This document shows positions 25,725-34,470 of a stretch of 64,000 nucleotides of DNA, in pieces. The stretch is from Croceibacterium_A sp039927815 (GTDB lineage: Bacteria; Pseudomonadota; Alphaproteobacteria; Sphingomonadales; Sphingomonadaceae), in NCBI GenBank assembly GCA_039927815.1, contig JBDSUJ010000076.1, positions 1 through 64,000 of the forward strand, in the 5' to 3' direction. Within the stretch, counting starts at the first letter, position 1, and each line of letters opens with the position of its first letter. The position numbers and the translations under genes are program-made. The notes beneath the pieces are model-generated. The model searched no databases, was not told where the DNA came from, and saw only the letters and a program-made list of their open reading frames with translations.

Positions 25725-27858
25725 ACGCCGGCGTGCCGGCGTGCTCGCGCTGGTATTGTCCTTATCGCTTATGGCTCGCCCGCTGGCGGCCCAGGACGCC
25801 CAACCGACCCTCGAAGACCTGATCCCCGACGCGGCGGTCGCCGACCCGGAGGTGTGGGCCAAGCGCGGGGTCCCGCCCGAAACACAAGTCGACGTGGCCA
25901 GCCAGCCCGACCCCGCCTCGCCGATCGCCGAAAGTGCGGTCGACTTGCCTTGGCCCAACACCGCCGAACTGCCGCAACTGGCGCCGCTCGAGCCGCCTGA
26001 AACCGACATTCAGTTCGCCGAGTTCGGAGACACCGACAAGCCGGTCGAGATGGGTTCGGAGGAGCGCATTTCCGATGAGCTGGTGCTGGTCTTTCCGACC
26101 GAGCAGTCGCTGTTCCCGCAACGGCCCACGTTCCTCAGGCGCTTCAAGGAGCTCTCGACAATCGAGAAGCTCGATGACTCGGACAGCGCGGCGCGGCTGG
26201 CGGCGCAGGCGAAAGTGGACGAGCAGATGCTGCTGCGTCTGTTGCGGGTCTACGGCTATTACGACGCGGTGGTATCGCGCCAGGTCGCGGGCCTCGACGC
26301 GCCGGCGGCGGAGGCGGGAGCCCCCGGCACGCCGGACCAGCCGCAAGTTCGATTCAATATCCTGCCCGGCAAACAATACGCGATCGGCGCGGTAGACCTA
26401 GGGCAACTGGCGGATGCCGGTCCGGACTACCCGATGCTGCGCGAGACGTTCGAAATCCAGCCGGGCGATCCCTTGCTGGCCGATAAAGTGCTCGAGGAGC
26501 AGTTCAACCTCGACGAAAAGCTGGGCGAGAGCGGCTATCCGTTCGCGGCTATCGCTGACCCATCGCTGCTGGTCGATCATGCCCGCACTCAAGGCGATCT
26601 GACGCTGCCGGTAACGCCCGGCGGCAAATACAACTTTGGCCAAGTGACCAGCAACCTGCCGCGGTTCATGGACGGCCGGCATTTGTCCGACATCGCCCGG
26701 TTCGAACCCGGCGACCTGTATCAGCGCAGTCTCGACCTTGACTTGCGGCGCGCGATCCTGGCGACCGGGATCGTGTCCAGTGTGACCGTCAAACCGGTCG
26801 CGGTCGCCCAGCCCGCGAACGGCCAGCCGGGGACCGTCGACATGGCGGTCGAGATGATCCCGGCCAAGCTGCGCACGCTGGCGGGCCGGATCGGCTACGG
26901 CACCGGCGAGGGCTTCAAGATCGAAGGAAGCTGGGAGCATCGCAACCTGTTTCCGCCCGAAGGCCTGCTGCGGGTGCGCGGGATCGTCGGAACCAACGAA
27001 CAGCTGGCCGGGGTCACCTTCCGCAAGAACAATTTCCACGGCCGTGATCAGGTCCTGTCACTCGACGCGTTCGTCAGCGCGCTCGACTACGCTGCCTACG
27101 ATGCCCAGACCGCTTCGCTGGTCGGCAAGTTCGAACGGCTGAGCACGGTCCTGTTCCAGAAGCCGTTCAGCTGGTCGGTCGGGCTCGAACTGGTGGCGAC
27201 CGCGGAGCGCCAGGCCGATGCGGCTGGCAATCTCGGCCCGCGGCAGACCTATTTCGTCGGCGCAATCCCGCTTTACGCCCAGCTCGATACGTCGGACGAC
27301 TTGCTCAACCCGACCAAGGGCTTCCGGATCAGCGGGCGGCTGTCGCCCGAAACCTCGCGCACCAACAGTGTGCAAAGCTTCTACGTCCGGACCCAGGCGG
27401 ACGCGAGCTACTACCGCTCGATCAGCGACACCATCGTGCTCGCGGCTCGCGCCCGGCTGGGCAGCATCGTCGGCGCCCAGGTCGCTGCGATCGCGCCGTC
27501 GCGGCGGCTCTATGCGGGCGGCGGCGGGTCGGTGCGCGGCTATGGTTACAAGGCGATCGGTCCGCGCAACGACGCCGGTGATCCAACGGGTGGCCGGTCG
27601 CTGACGGAGCTGGCGTTCGAGGCGCGCATTCGCACCGGGTTCTTCGGCGGCGCGCTCCAGGTGGTGCCGTTCATCGACGCCGGCACCGTCGGCGAAAACG
27701 AGTTGCCCGGCTTTGACGAGATCAAGCTCGGTGCGGGCGTCGGGGTTCGCTACCTGACCGGGTTCGGCCCGATCCGGGTCGATGTCGCCGTGCCGCTCAA
27801 TCCGGGCCCCAATGACAGCCCGGTCGCCGTTTACGTCGGGTTGGGGCAGGCCTTCTGA
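25684..27858 (+). CDS. tamA: outer-membrane assembly protein TamA (BamA/Omp85 family)
   Basis: 724 residues from GTG at 25684, the start that leaves a complete signal peptide (PERRRAGVLALVLSLSLMA, cleaved after PLAAQ); the ribosome site is poor. An acidic proline-rich segment (about 40-125) precedes POTRA-like repeats (GYYDAVVSRQV, GYPFAAIADPSLL), and a surface-antigen beta-barrel fills the C-terminal half, ending GPIRVDVAVPLN. TamA works with TamB in assembling outer-membrane proteins or moving lipids. The stop overlaps the tamB ATG by one base. Confidence 0.9.
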   Translation: MRPRTNIASSASPERRRAGVLALVLSLSLMARPLAAQDAQPTLEDLIPDAAVADPEVWAKRGVPPETQVDVASQPDPASPIAESAVDLPWPNTAELPQLAPLEPPETDIQFAEFGDTDKPVEMGSEERISDELVLVFPTEQSLFPQRPTFLRRFKELSTIEKLDDSDSAARLAAQAKVDEQMLLRLLRVYGYYDAVVSRQVAGLDAPAAEAGAPGTPDQPQVRFNILPGKQYAIGAVDLGQLADAGPDYPMLRETFEIQPGDPLLADKVLEEQFNLDEKLGESGYPFAAIADPSLLVDHARTQGDLTLPVTPGGKYNFGQVTSNLPRFMDGRHLSDIARFEPGDLYQRSLDLDLRRAILATGIVSSVTVKPVAVAQPANGQPGTVDMAVEMIPAKLRTLAGRIGYGTGEGFKIEGSWEHRNLFPPEGLLRVRGIVGTNEQLAGVTFRKNNFHGRDQVLSLDAFVSALDYAAYDAQTASLVGKFERLSTVLFQKPFSWSVGLELVATAERQADAAGNLGPRQTYFVGAIPLYAQLDTSDDLLNPTKGFRISGRLSPETSRTNSVQSFYVRTQADASYYRSISDTIVLAARARLGSIVGAQVAAIAPSRRLYAGGGGSVRGYGYKAIGPRNDAGDPTGGRSLTELAFEARIRTGFFGGALQVVPFIDAGTVGENELPGFDEIKLGAGVGVRYLTGFGPIRVDVAVPLNPGPNDSPVAVYVGLGQAF

Positions 27859-30800
27859 TGGTCGGCAGCGACGTCGCTTCGCCCACCGAAGCTGCCCCGC
27901 CGCGCGCCCGGTCGCGGGCCCGGCGCATCGTGCGCGGTATCGGGGGCCTGCTGCTTGCGCTGGTGCTGATCGTGGTCGTGGCGGTCGGATGGCTGCATAC
28001 CGGTTCGGGGCGGCAATTCATCGTCGACCAGATCGCCAAGGTGGCGCCGGCATCCGGACTGTCGGTCGATGTCGGACGCATCTCCGGCTCGCCGTTGTGG
28101 GGCGCCACGCTTTACGACGTCAAGCTGCGCGATGCGGACAAGAAGCTGTTTCTGGAGGTGCCGGAGGTCGAGCTCAACTGGCGGCCGTACCGGTTCCTCT
28201 ACGCCGGGCTCGACGTCCGCCACCTGGTGCTCCACGGCGGCACCCTCTACGCCAAGCCGCGCCTGTTGTCCGGCGATCCCAACGCGCCGACACTGCCCAA
28301 CTTCGACATCCGCATCGATCATTTCGTGGTCGACAAGCTCAAGATCGCGCGCGGCTTCCTGGGCGAGGAGCGGATCGTTTCGCTGCGTGCGAAGGCCGAT
28401 GTGCGAAAGGGGCTGGTCTACCTGAAGGCCGATGGCGACCTTGGCGTGGGCGATCGGCTCAACGCGCTGGTCAATGCCGAGCCTGACGGCAACCGGTTCG
28501 ATCTCGATTTCGATTACCGCGCGCCCAAGGGCGGATTGCTTGCCAAGTTGCTCGGGGTCGATGCCTCTTCGCGCGCGGTGATTAAAGGGCGCGGAACCTG
28601 GACCAAATGGGACGGCGCGTTCGTGGTCGATCAGGGTGCGACGCACATTGGCGCGTTCAAGCTGTACAATCGCAAGGGCGTCTACAAGATCGTCGGTCAG
28701 GCGCGGCCCGGCGGGTTCCTGTCGGGGTTGCCGGCGCGCGCGCTGGGCCCGGCGGTCGGCGTGCTCGGAGTCGGCACGCTGACCGACAGCGTGCTCGATG
28801 GCCTGCTCCAGGTCCGCGGCGTCGGCGTGACCGCCAACGCAACCGGCAAGGTCGACCTGGCCCGCAACCTGTTCGAGAACGTCAAGGTCGACGCCAAGCT
28901 GCTCGACAAGGACATCTTCGGGCCCGGCCTGGCGGTGCGCAACGCGACGCTGCAGGCAACGCTAACCGGCAAGTTCCGCGACCTGACGGTGCCGCACGTG
29001 CTGACGATCGGCCAGCTCGACGCGGGCGGGACCAAGTTCGATCGCATCGTCCAGCGCGGCACGGTCACCTCGAACGGGGTGATTTCGATTGTTCCGGTCC
29101 AAGCCACCGTGGGCCGCATCACCAGCGGCAACACAATGCTCGACCCCAAGCTGGTCAACGGGCGTATCGGCGGCACCATTCGGTGGGCCAATCACCGGAT
29201 GGAATCACGCGAGCTGCGGGTGGTGTTCCCCGGCCTGACCGCGCGGCTGGCGTTCGTGGGCGACCTTGAAAAAGGCGCCTACGCGCTGGCGGGGCCGGTC
29301 CACGCCAGCCAGATCACGCTGCAAAACCTGGGCGTGGTCGATACCGACGCCAATATCCGATTCCGCATCGGTAGCGCCTACCCGTGGCAGCTGGAGACCG
29401 AGCTGGTCGGACGCATGACCAAAGTGACCAATGCCACGCTGGCCAATCTCGCCGGGGGCAACATCCGCTTCCGCGGCGGGATGACGCTTGGGGCCGCGCG
29501 GCCGATCGCGTTCCGCCGCCTCGCCATCGCCTCGAACAAGCTCAGCCTGGTACTCGACGGGAAAATCCAGAACGGGGTTACCACGCTGGCGGGCAGCGGC
29601 CGGCAGGCGGACTACGGGCCGTTTACCGTGCAGGCGACGATCGCCGGGGACGGGCCCCACGCGACGCTAGTGTTTGCCAACCCCTATCCGGCCGCGGGGC
29701 TGAAAAACGTCAAAGTGGCGCTGGCGCCGACCGCCAACGGATTCCGCGTCGATGCCGCCGGGCAATCGTTGCTCGGCCCGTTCGACGGGCGGCTGGTGCT
29801 GGTGTCGCCTGCGCACGGCCCGACGCGGATCGATATCGAACGGCTCAATGTGTGGCGCACCGCGGTCACCGGCTCGCTGACGCTCGGCAACGGCGGCGCG
29901 AGTGGAAACTTGCGCCTCTCCGGCGGCGGGCTCGACGGAACCGTGGCCTTGACCGCGCGCGCCGGCGGACAGGCGTTTGCGACCGATTTGACTGCCAACG
30001 AAGCACAGTTCGCCGGGCCTACGCCGCTCGGCGTGCGGCAGGGCACATTGCAGGCCAGCGGGTTCATCGGCGGCGGCAACTGGACCGTGAACGGGACCGT
30101 GCGCGCCGCCGGCATCACCTATGGGCAACTGTTCATCGGCCGCCTTCAGGGTCAGGCGCAGGTCACCAACGGCCAGGGCACCTTCGCGGCGCAGCTTGCC
30201 GGGCGGCGCGGGAGCCAGTTCGATCTCAGCCTGACCGGCGACGCCACTCCGAGCCAGATTCGCGTTGCGGCCAAGGGTTCCTATGCCGGCCGGCCGATCT
30301 CGATGCCGCGCCGTGCGGTCCTGCTGAAGACGCCTGACGGGGGATGGCAGCTGCAGCCGACCCAACTCAGTTTCGGCGGCGGGATTGCGATCGCCGAAGG
30401 ACGCTTCGGGGGGACGCAGCCGATCCGGGCGCACGTCCGTCTGGCGAGCATGCCGCTGTCGCTGGTCGACGCATTCGGCGCCGACCTCGGGATCGGGGGC
30501 ACGGTTTCGGGCATCGTCAATGTCGGCGCCGGGCCGGGCGGCGTTCCGATCGGCGACGTGCGGGTGATCGTCAGCCGGCTCACGCGATCGGGGCTGGTGC
30601 TGTCGTCGCGTCCGCTCGACCTGGCGGTTGTCGGACGCCTGTCGCCCAGCATGTTGCAGGCGCGGGCGGTGCTGACCGAAGGCGGCACCACGCGCGGGCG
30701 GCTGCAGGCGCGGATCGACGGGCTGCCGGCCGGCGGCGCGTTGATGGAAAGGCTATACGCCGGCAACCTGTTCGCCCAGTTGCGCTACACCGGTCCGGCG

Positions 30801-32060
30801 GATGCCCTGTGGCGGCTGGCCGCGCTTGAGCTGTTCGACGTGACCGGCAACGTCAACATAGCGGCCGACGTGACCGGCAGTTTGCGCCAGCCGAATGTGC
30901 GCGGCTCGCTCGCCGGCGATGGCCTGAGAGTGCAGAGCGCGCTGACGGGTACCGACCTTAACAATGTCACGGCGCGCGGCAATTTCGTCGGCTCGCGCTT
31001 CCAGCTGAGCAGCTTTGCCGGCGCGACGCCAAACGGCGGCAGGGTCTCGGGCAGCGGAATCGTCGATTTGTCCAACATGGACCGCACCCATGGGCCGCAG
31101 ATCGACTTGCGAATGGCGATGCGCAACGCCGAGGTCATGAACCTGTCGAACATGGGCGCGACCGTCACCGGGCCGATGCGGATCGTATCGACCGGATCGA
31201 GCGGAACGATCGCCGGGCGGCTCGAGGTCGAGCGGGCGCGCTGGGTTCTGGGAGGCAGTGCGGCGGCCGCCAAGCTGCCCAACATCCGAACGCGCGAAAT
31301 CAACCTGCCGCCCGATTTGCGGCTAGTCGCGGCACTGGGGCCGGCGTGGCGCTATCTGATCGATGCCAAAGCACCGGGCGGGGTGACGGTCACCGGCATG
31401 GGGCTCGACAGCGAATGGAGCGCCAATGTGCGCCTGCGCGGCACCACCGAGGCGCCGACCATCCTGGGTGACGCGCAGGTGGTCCCTCGTCAGGGGTTCT
31501 ATTCGTTTGCCGGCACGCGCTTCGACATTACCCGCGGCGTGATTGCCTTCGACGGCGCTTCGCCCCCGGACCCGCGGATCAATATCGAAGCGCAAGCGAA
31601 CCTCCCCAATATCAGCGTAACGGCTTCGGTGATCGGCAACTCCAGCAAGCCGATCATCACCTTCACCTCGAACCCCGGCCTGCCCGAGGAGGAGATCCTG
31701 ACCCGCCTGCTGTTCGGCGATTCGATCACCAACTTGTCGGCGACCGACGCGCTGCAACTGGGCGCGGCACTGGCGAGCTTGCGCGGGGGGAGCGGGATCG
31801 ACCCGATCAACAAGCTGCGCACCGCGATCGGCCTCGACCGGCTGCGCATTGTCGCCGCCGACCCCGCACTCGACCGCGGCACCGCGATTGCTCTGGGCAA
31901 GAACTTCGGGCGCAAGTTCTATGTCGAGATCGTCACCGACGGACGCGGCTACAATGCGACCCAGCTCGAGTATCGAATCACCAGTTGGTTGACGCTGCTG
32001 GCGACCATCAACACCCTGGGCCGCAATACCGTGGCGGCCGAGTACAGCCGGGATTACTGA
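27858..32060 (+). CDS. tamB: translocation and assembly module protein TamB
   Basis: 1400 residues, usual for the family. A cytoplasmic arginine-rich N-terminus leads to one membrane helix (GGLLLALVLIVVVAVGWL, about 31-48). A very long periplasmic beta-rich stretch follows, forming the lipid-groove taco fold, and the C-terminal DUF490/TamB domain contains FSFAGTRFDITRG-like and LLFGDSITNLSATDALQLG motifs, ending in a beta signature. AsmA-like family; likely spans the periplasm to TamA. Coupled to tamA. Confidence 0.94.
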   Translation: MVGSDVASPTEAAPPRARSRARRIVRGIGGLLLALVLIVVVAVGWLHTGSGRQFIVDQIAKVAPASGLSVDVGRISGSPLWGATLYDVKLRDADKKLFLEVPEVELNWRPYRFLYAGLDVRHLVLHGGTLYAKPRLLSGDPNAPTLPNFDIRIDHFVVDKLKIARGFLGEERIVSLRAKADVRKGLVYLKADGDLGVGDRLNALVNAEPDGNRFDLDFDYRAPKGGLLAKLLGVDASSRAVIKGRGTWTKWDGAFVVDQGATHIGAFKLYNRKGVYKIVGQARPGGFLSGLPARALGPAVGVLGVGTLTDSVLDGLLQVRGVGVTANATGKVDLARNLFENVKVDAKLLDKDIFGPGLAVRNATLQATLTGKFRDLTVPHVLTIGQLDAGGTKFDRIVQRGTVTSNGVISIVPVQATVGRITSGNTMLDPKLVNGRIGGTIRWANHRMESRELRVVFPGLTARLAFVGDLEKGAYALAGPVHASQITLQNLGVVDTDANIRFRIGSAYPWQLETELVGRMTKVTNATLANLAGGNIRFRGGMTLGAARPIAFRRLAIASNKLSLVLDGKIQNGVTTLAGSGRQADYGPFTVQATIAGDGPHATLVFANPYPAAGLKNVKVALAPTANGFRVDAAGQSLLGPFDGRLVLVSPAHGPTRIDIERLNVWRTAVTGSLTLGNGGASGNLRLSGGGLDGTVALTARAGGQAFATDLTANEAQFAGPTPLGVRQGTLQASGFIGGGNWTVNGTVRAAGITYGQLFIGRLQGQAQVTNGQGTFAAQLAGRRGSQFDLSLTGDATPSQIRVAAKGSYAGRPISMPRRAVLLKTPDGGWQLQPTQLSFGGGIAIAEGRFGGTQPIRAHVRLASMPLSLVDAFGADLGIGGTVSGIVNVGAGPGGVPIGDVRVIVSRLTRSGLVLSSRPLDLAVVGRLSPSMLQARAVLTEGGTTRGRLQARIDGLPAGGALMERLYAGNLFAQLRYTGPADALWRLAALELFDVTGNVNIAADVTGSLRQPNVRGSLAGDGLRVQSALTGTDLNNVTARGNFVGSRFQLSSFAGATPNGGRVSGSGIVDLSNMDRTHGPQIDLRMAMRNAEVMNLSNMGATVTGPMRIVSTGSSGTIAGRLEVERARWVLGGSAAAAKLPNIRTREINLPPDLRLVAALGPAWRYLIDAKAPGGVTVTGMGLDSEWSANVRLRGTTEAPTILGDAQVVPRQGFYSFAGTRFDITRGVIAFDGASPPDPRINIEAQANLPNISVTASVIGNSSKPIITFTSNPGLPEEEILTRLLFGDSITNLSATDALQLGAALASLRGGSGIDPINKLRTAIGLDRLRIVAADPALDRGTAIALGKNFGRKFYVEIVTDGRGYNATQLEYRITSWLTLLATINTLGRNTVAAEYSRDY

Positions 32061-32101
32061 GCCGGCTCCTCGCCGCTCGTGGCCAGTCCGGAGTCGCCGC
32101 G

Positions 32102-32659
32102 TCAGATCTTCTTGAGGATGCTGTCGATCGGCAGGGCCACGCCGTTGCCGGCCAGCACTGGCTCGCCGATCAGCTTTGCGCTGGAGCCGTCTTCCTGCGT
32201 GACGATAATGGTCGCGCCGCTATTCGTGAATGTGACCACGTGGCCGCCCATGGTCTTCATCTTCGCGCCGTTGCCGGCAGCCCGTTGGATCGCGTCCGAA
32301 ATATCACGCGGGGTCAGATAGCCCGGCACGATGTGATCGCGCAGGATGGCGACCATCGCCGCGCGCTGCTCGGGCTTCTTTAGCTCGGCGCCGGCGGCGC
32401 CAAGCTTGTCGAACGCGGCGTTCTGCGGCGCGAGAATAGTGTAGGGCGCGGCCCCGTCAAACACTTGGGTCAGTCCGGCTTCCTTGAGCGCACCCGACAC
32501 GGTGGACAGGTCGTCGGCATGCGCCAGGCCGGCCGCGAGGGTGTTTTCGCTCGCGGCGCCGGTCTGAGACTGAGACCCGGAGTCCTTGTCCGACTTGCTG
32601 CACGCCGCCCCGGCAAGCAGCGTGGCTACCGCCAGTGATGTGGCAAGAAGCCGGCTCAC
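32102..32659 (-). CDS. fasciclin-domain lipoprotein
   Basis: 185 residues from GTG at 32659, overlapping the upstream stop (GTGA). Lipoprotein signal with lipobox LAGAAC (about 15-20), a short serine- and lysine-rich linker, then one FAS1 domain (about 45-185) with the H1 motif TILAPQNAAFDKL and the H2-like region DHIVPGYLTPRDI. FAS1 domains mediate adhesion or matrix contacts. Second gene of a two-gene operon behind a candidate EcfG promoter, which suggests induction in the general stress response (inference). Confidence 0.88.
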   Translation of the reverse strand: MSRLLATSLAVATLLAGAACSKSDKDSGSQSQTGAASENTLAAGLAHADDLSTVSGALKEAGLTQVFDGAAPYTILAPQNAAFDKLGAAGAELKKPEQRAAMVAILRDHIVPGYLTPRDISDAIQRAAGNGAKMKTMGGHVVTFTNSGATIIVTQEDGSSAKLIGEPVLAGNGVALPIDSILKKI

Positions 32660-33756
32660 AGGACGGTTCCCAACAGCTCGATCGCGGCGGTGATCAGCTG
32701 GGTCTTGGGATCGACATCGTACACATAGCCATCGCTGTACCGATACATGTCGGTTGGTGAATCGGCATACTGGTCGCGATAGGGATAGGGGACGTTGTAC
32801 GCGTCATATCCCGCCGGCAGCCGTTGACCGACGTTGAAGTTGTCGCCGGTCAGCAGCCCGGCGATCGAGGTGATCGCGGAACTAGACGGATCAACGCGGT
32901 AGATGACGTTGTCGGCATAACGATAGGTATCGACCGGTCCAAGACCGTAGTAGCGCTGGTAGTAGTCGGGCAGCGCAACCGACTGGTAGGTGCTTGGCCA
33001 GCCGTTGCCGATACCCAGCGCTCCGCCCAGCAACGGGATAAAACTGGCTACGCCGCCTGTGTTGGTCAAACGGTAGAGGTATCCGTTGTCGTAGACATAC
33101 CGGCCGTCGCGGGCGAGATTCGAATACCCCCACCAGTCAGGCCGATAAAGAGACTCGCGCCATGCGGCGTCTTGGTTCCGGTCAAGGCCGGGCGGGCGGC
33201 AGCCGTTGTTCTTGGCCGCGAGGCCCGGGGGGCATCCATCGACAAGACCCTGGCTGGGCGCGGCAAACACCTGCTGTAATCGCGCGTCGTCATCGGCCGA
33301 GCGGGTGTGCCAAGTATCGCGCCCTGTTTTTCTGGCTGGTCCGCCGTCGTCAGTCGGTACCCCATTATTCGCCATCGCACGGGGCGTCGGCTCGGTTCGC
33401 ACGGCGCGTTGCGCGGAATCGTCAAATTGCCTTGCCTGCCCCGGTGCGCGTTTCTCGGACTGGGGGATCGCTTGGCTGGGTCGATTGGACTTGGACGCAT
33501 CGCCGTCGGGTCCGTCGCGTCCATCCGGCCGTGTCGCTTTCACAATGTTGCCATACGCCTCGACACTGCCACCTTTGCCCTTGCTGGATCCGTTTTCATT
33601 TCCCGCTGCGGCCGCTTGCATGCCCGGGCCTCGGTCAGCCGGTCCATTGCCCCCATCGTTGCCGCCACCATCGCCGCCGTGACCTTTGCCCTGTGCCAAT
33701 GCGGGGCTTGTCGCCAGCGCGAACGCGGCGATCCCGAGCAGCCAGTTGGTATGCAT
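32656..33756 (-). CDS. secreted tyrosine-rich repeat protein of unknown function
   Basis: 366 residues from ATG at 33756 with AAGGAG eight nt upstream. Signal peptide 1-21 (cleavage after SPALAQ), then a glycine-, asparagine- and charge-rich disordered region to about 170. The C-terminal half holds three related units with an aromatic strand and a VDP turn, for example DTYRYADNVIYRVDP and DMYRYSDGYVYDVDP, each followed by a hydrophobic helix (SIAGLLTG, AAIELLGTVL). I do not recognise the family; RcnB-like proteins have a similar look. First gene of the fasciclin operon. Confidence 0.75.
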   Translation of the reverse strand: MHTNWLLGIAAFALATSPALAQGKGHGGDGGGNDGGNGPADRGPGMQAAAAGNENGSSKGKGGSVEAYGNIVKATRPDGRDGPDGDASKSNRPSQAIPQSEKRAPGQARQFDDSAQRAVRTEPTPRAMANNGVPTDDGGPARKTGRDTWHTRSADDDARLQQVFAAPSQGLVDGCPPGLAAKNNGCRPPGLDRNQDAAWRESLYRPDWWGYSNLARDGRYVYDNGYLYRLTNTGGVASFIPLLGGALGIGNGWPSTYQSVALPDYYQRYYGLGPVDTYRYADNVIYRVDPSSSAITSIAGLLTGDNFNVGQRLPAGYDAYNVPYPYRDQYADSPTDMYRYSDGYVYDVDPKTQLITAAIELLGTVL

Positions 33757-33779
33757 TAGTTAACTCCTTGCCCTGCGAG

Positions 33780-33804
33780 AACGGCACTCCGGCTCGGTCG
33801 TTCC
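33780..33804 (-). promoter_or_regulatory. candidate EcfG (general stress response) promoter
   Basis: On the minus strand, GGAAC (33804-33800) is followed after exactly 16 nt by CGTT (33783-33780). This matches the alphaproteobacterial sigma-EcfG consensus GGAAC-N16/17-CGTT in full. Transcription would begin roughly 20 nt before the ATG at 33756, just upstream of the AAGGAG ribosome site. Confidence 0.8.
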
Positions 33805-33837
33805 CCGTGCGCGCGGGCCTCGGATACCATAGCCTCC

Positions 33838-33863
33838 GGAACGGATCGTCGATTCGGGGCTTT
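33838..33863 (+). promoter_or_regulatory. weak EcfG-like element facing the DUF4142 gene
   Basis: GGAAC at 33838-33842 is followed after 17 nt by CTTT (after 16 nt by GCTT), a partial match to CGTT. It lies about 32 nt upstream of the DUF4142 ATG. The −35 half is perfect and the −10 half is not, so this is only suggestive. Confidence 0.3.
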
Positions 33864-33894
33864 GCTTGGGCATGTACGATGAAGGGGCGGGGCA

Positions 33895-34410
33895 ATGATC
33901 AAGGCATGGCCGGCAATCGCGGCGACGGCGATGGTTCTGAGCGGGTGCTCGACTGTGACCTCGGTGTTCGACACCGGGGCGCCCAATCCCGCGGGACATA
34001 CCGTATACCTGGCGGCGGCGGCTGCGAGCGACCTGTTCGAAATCGAGAGCGCGCAAGTTGCGTTGGCCAAGTCCCCGCGAGCGGATGTACGCGCCTTTGC
34101 CGAGACGATTCTGCGCGAGCATACCCTCTCGTCGGTGGCGCTGGCCGATGCCACGCGCCGCGGGGGATTCGTGCCTGCGGCGGGAATCCTCGATTCGGGC
34201 CAGCAGGTCATGCTCAACCAGTTGCAGAATGCCGGCCCGGCGACCGTCGATGGCCTGTTCCTGAGCCAGCAGGTCGGCGCGCACGATCGCGCTTACGCCT
34301 TGCACCGCAATTACGGGTTGAGCGGGGATTCCCCCGAACTGCGCGAGTTCGCCACCATGGTGGCGCCTATCGTGCGCGAGCACCTCGCCGCGGCGCAGCG
34401 GCTCGATTGA
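33895..34410 (+). CDS. DUF4142-type lipoprotein
   Basis: 171 residues. Lipoprotein signal with lipobox LSGC (AWPAIAATAMVLSGCSTV). The rest is largely helical and resembles DUF4142: AASDLFEIESAQVALAKSPRADVRAFAETI in pattern, then LREHTLSSVALADAT, and a C-terminal LREFATMVAPIVREHLAAAQ. Family members look like four-helix ferritin-like bundles and are often stress-induced in alphaproteobacteria; function unknown. Divergent from the EcfG-type operon and followed by a strong terminator. Confidence 0.85.
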   Translation: MIKAWPAIAATAMVLSGCSTVTSVFDTGAPNPAGHTVYLAAAAASDLFEIESAQVALAKSPRADVRAFAETILREHTLSSVALADATRRGGFVPAAGILDSGQQVMLNQLQNAGPATVDGLFLSQQVGAHDRAYALHRNYGLSGDSPELREFATMVAPIVREHLAAAQRLD

Positions 34411-34413
34411 TCC

Positions 34414-34451
34414 AAAGAGGGCGCCCAGATCGCTCCGGACGCCCTCTTTTT
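34414..34451 (+). terminator. rho-independent terminator after the DUF4142 gene
   Basis: A perfect 10-bp stem AAAGAGGGCG / CGCCCTCTTT with a 16-nt loop ends in a run of five Ts on the plus strand. It lies between convergent genes. On the minus strand it could also serve glnA, with a shorter U-run. Confidence 0.9.
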
Positions 34452-34470
34452 CAAGTCGATCCGTGCGGGA

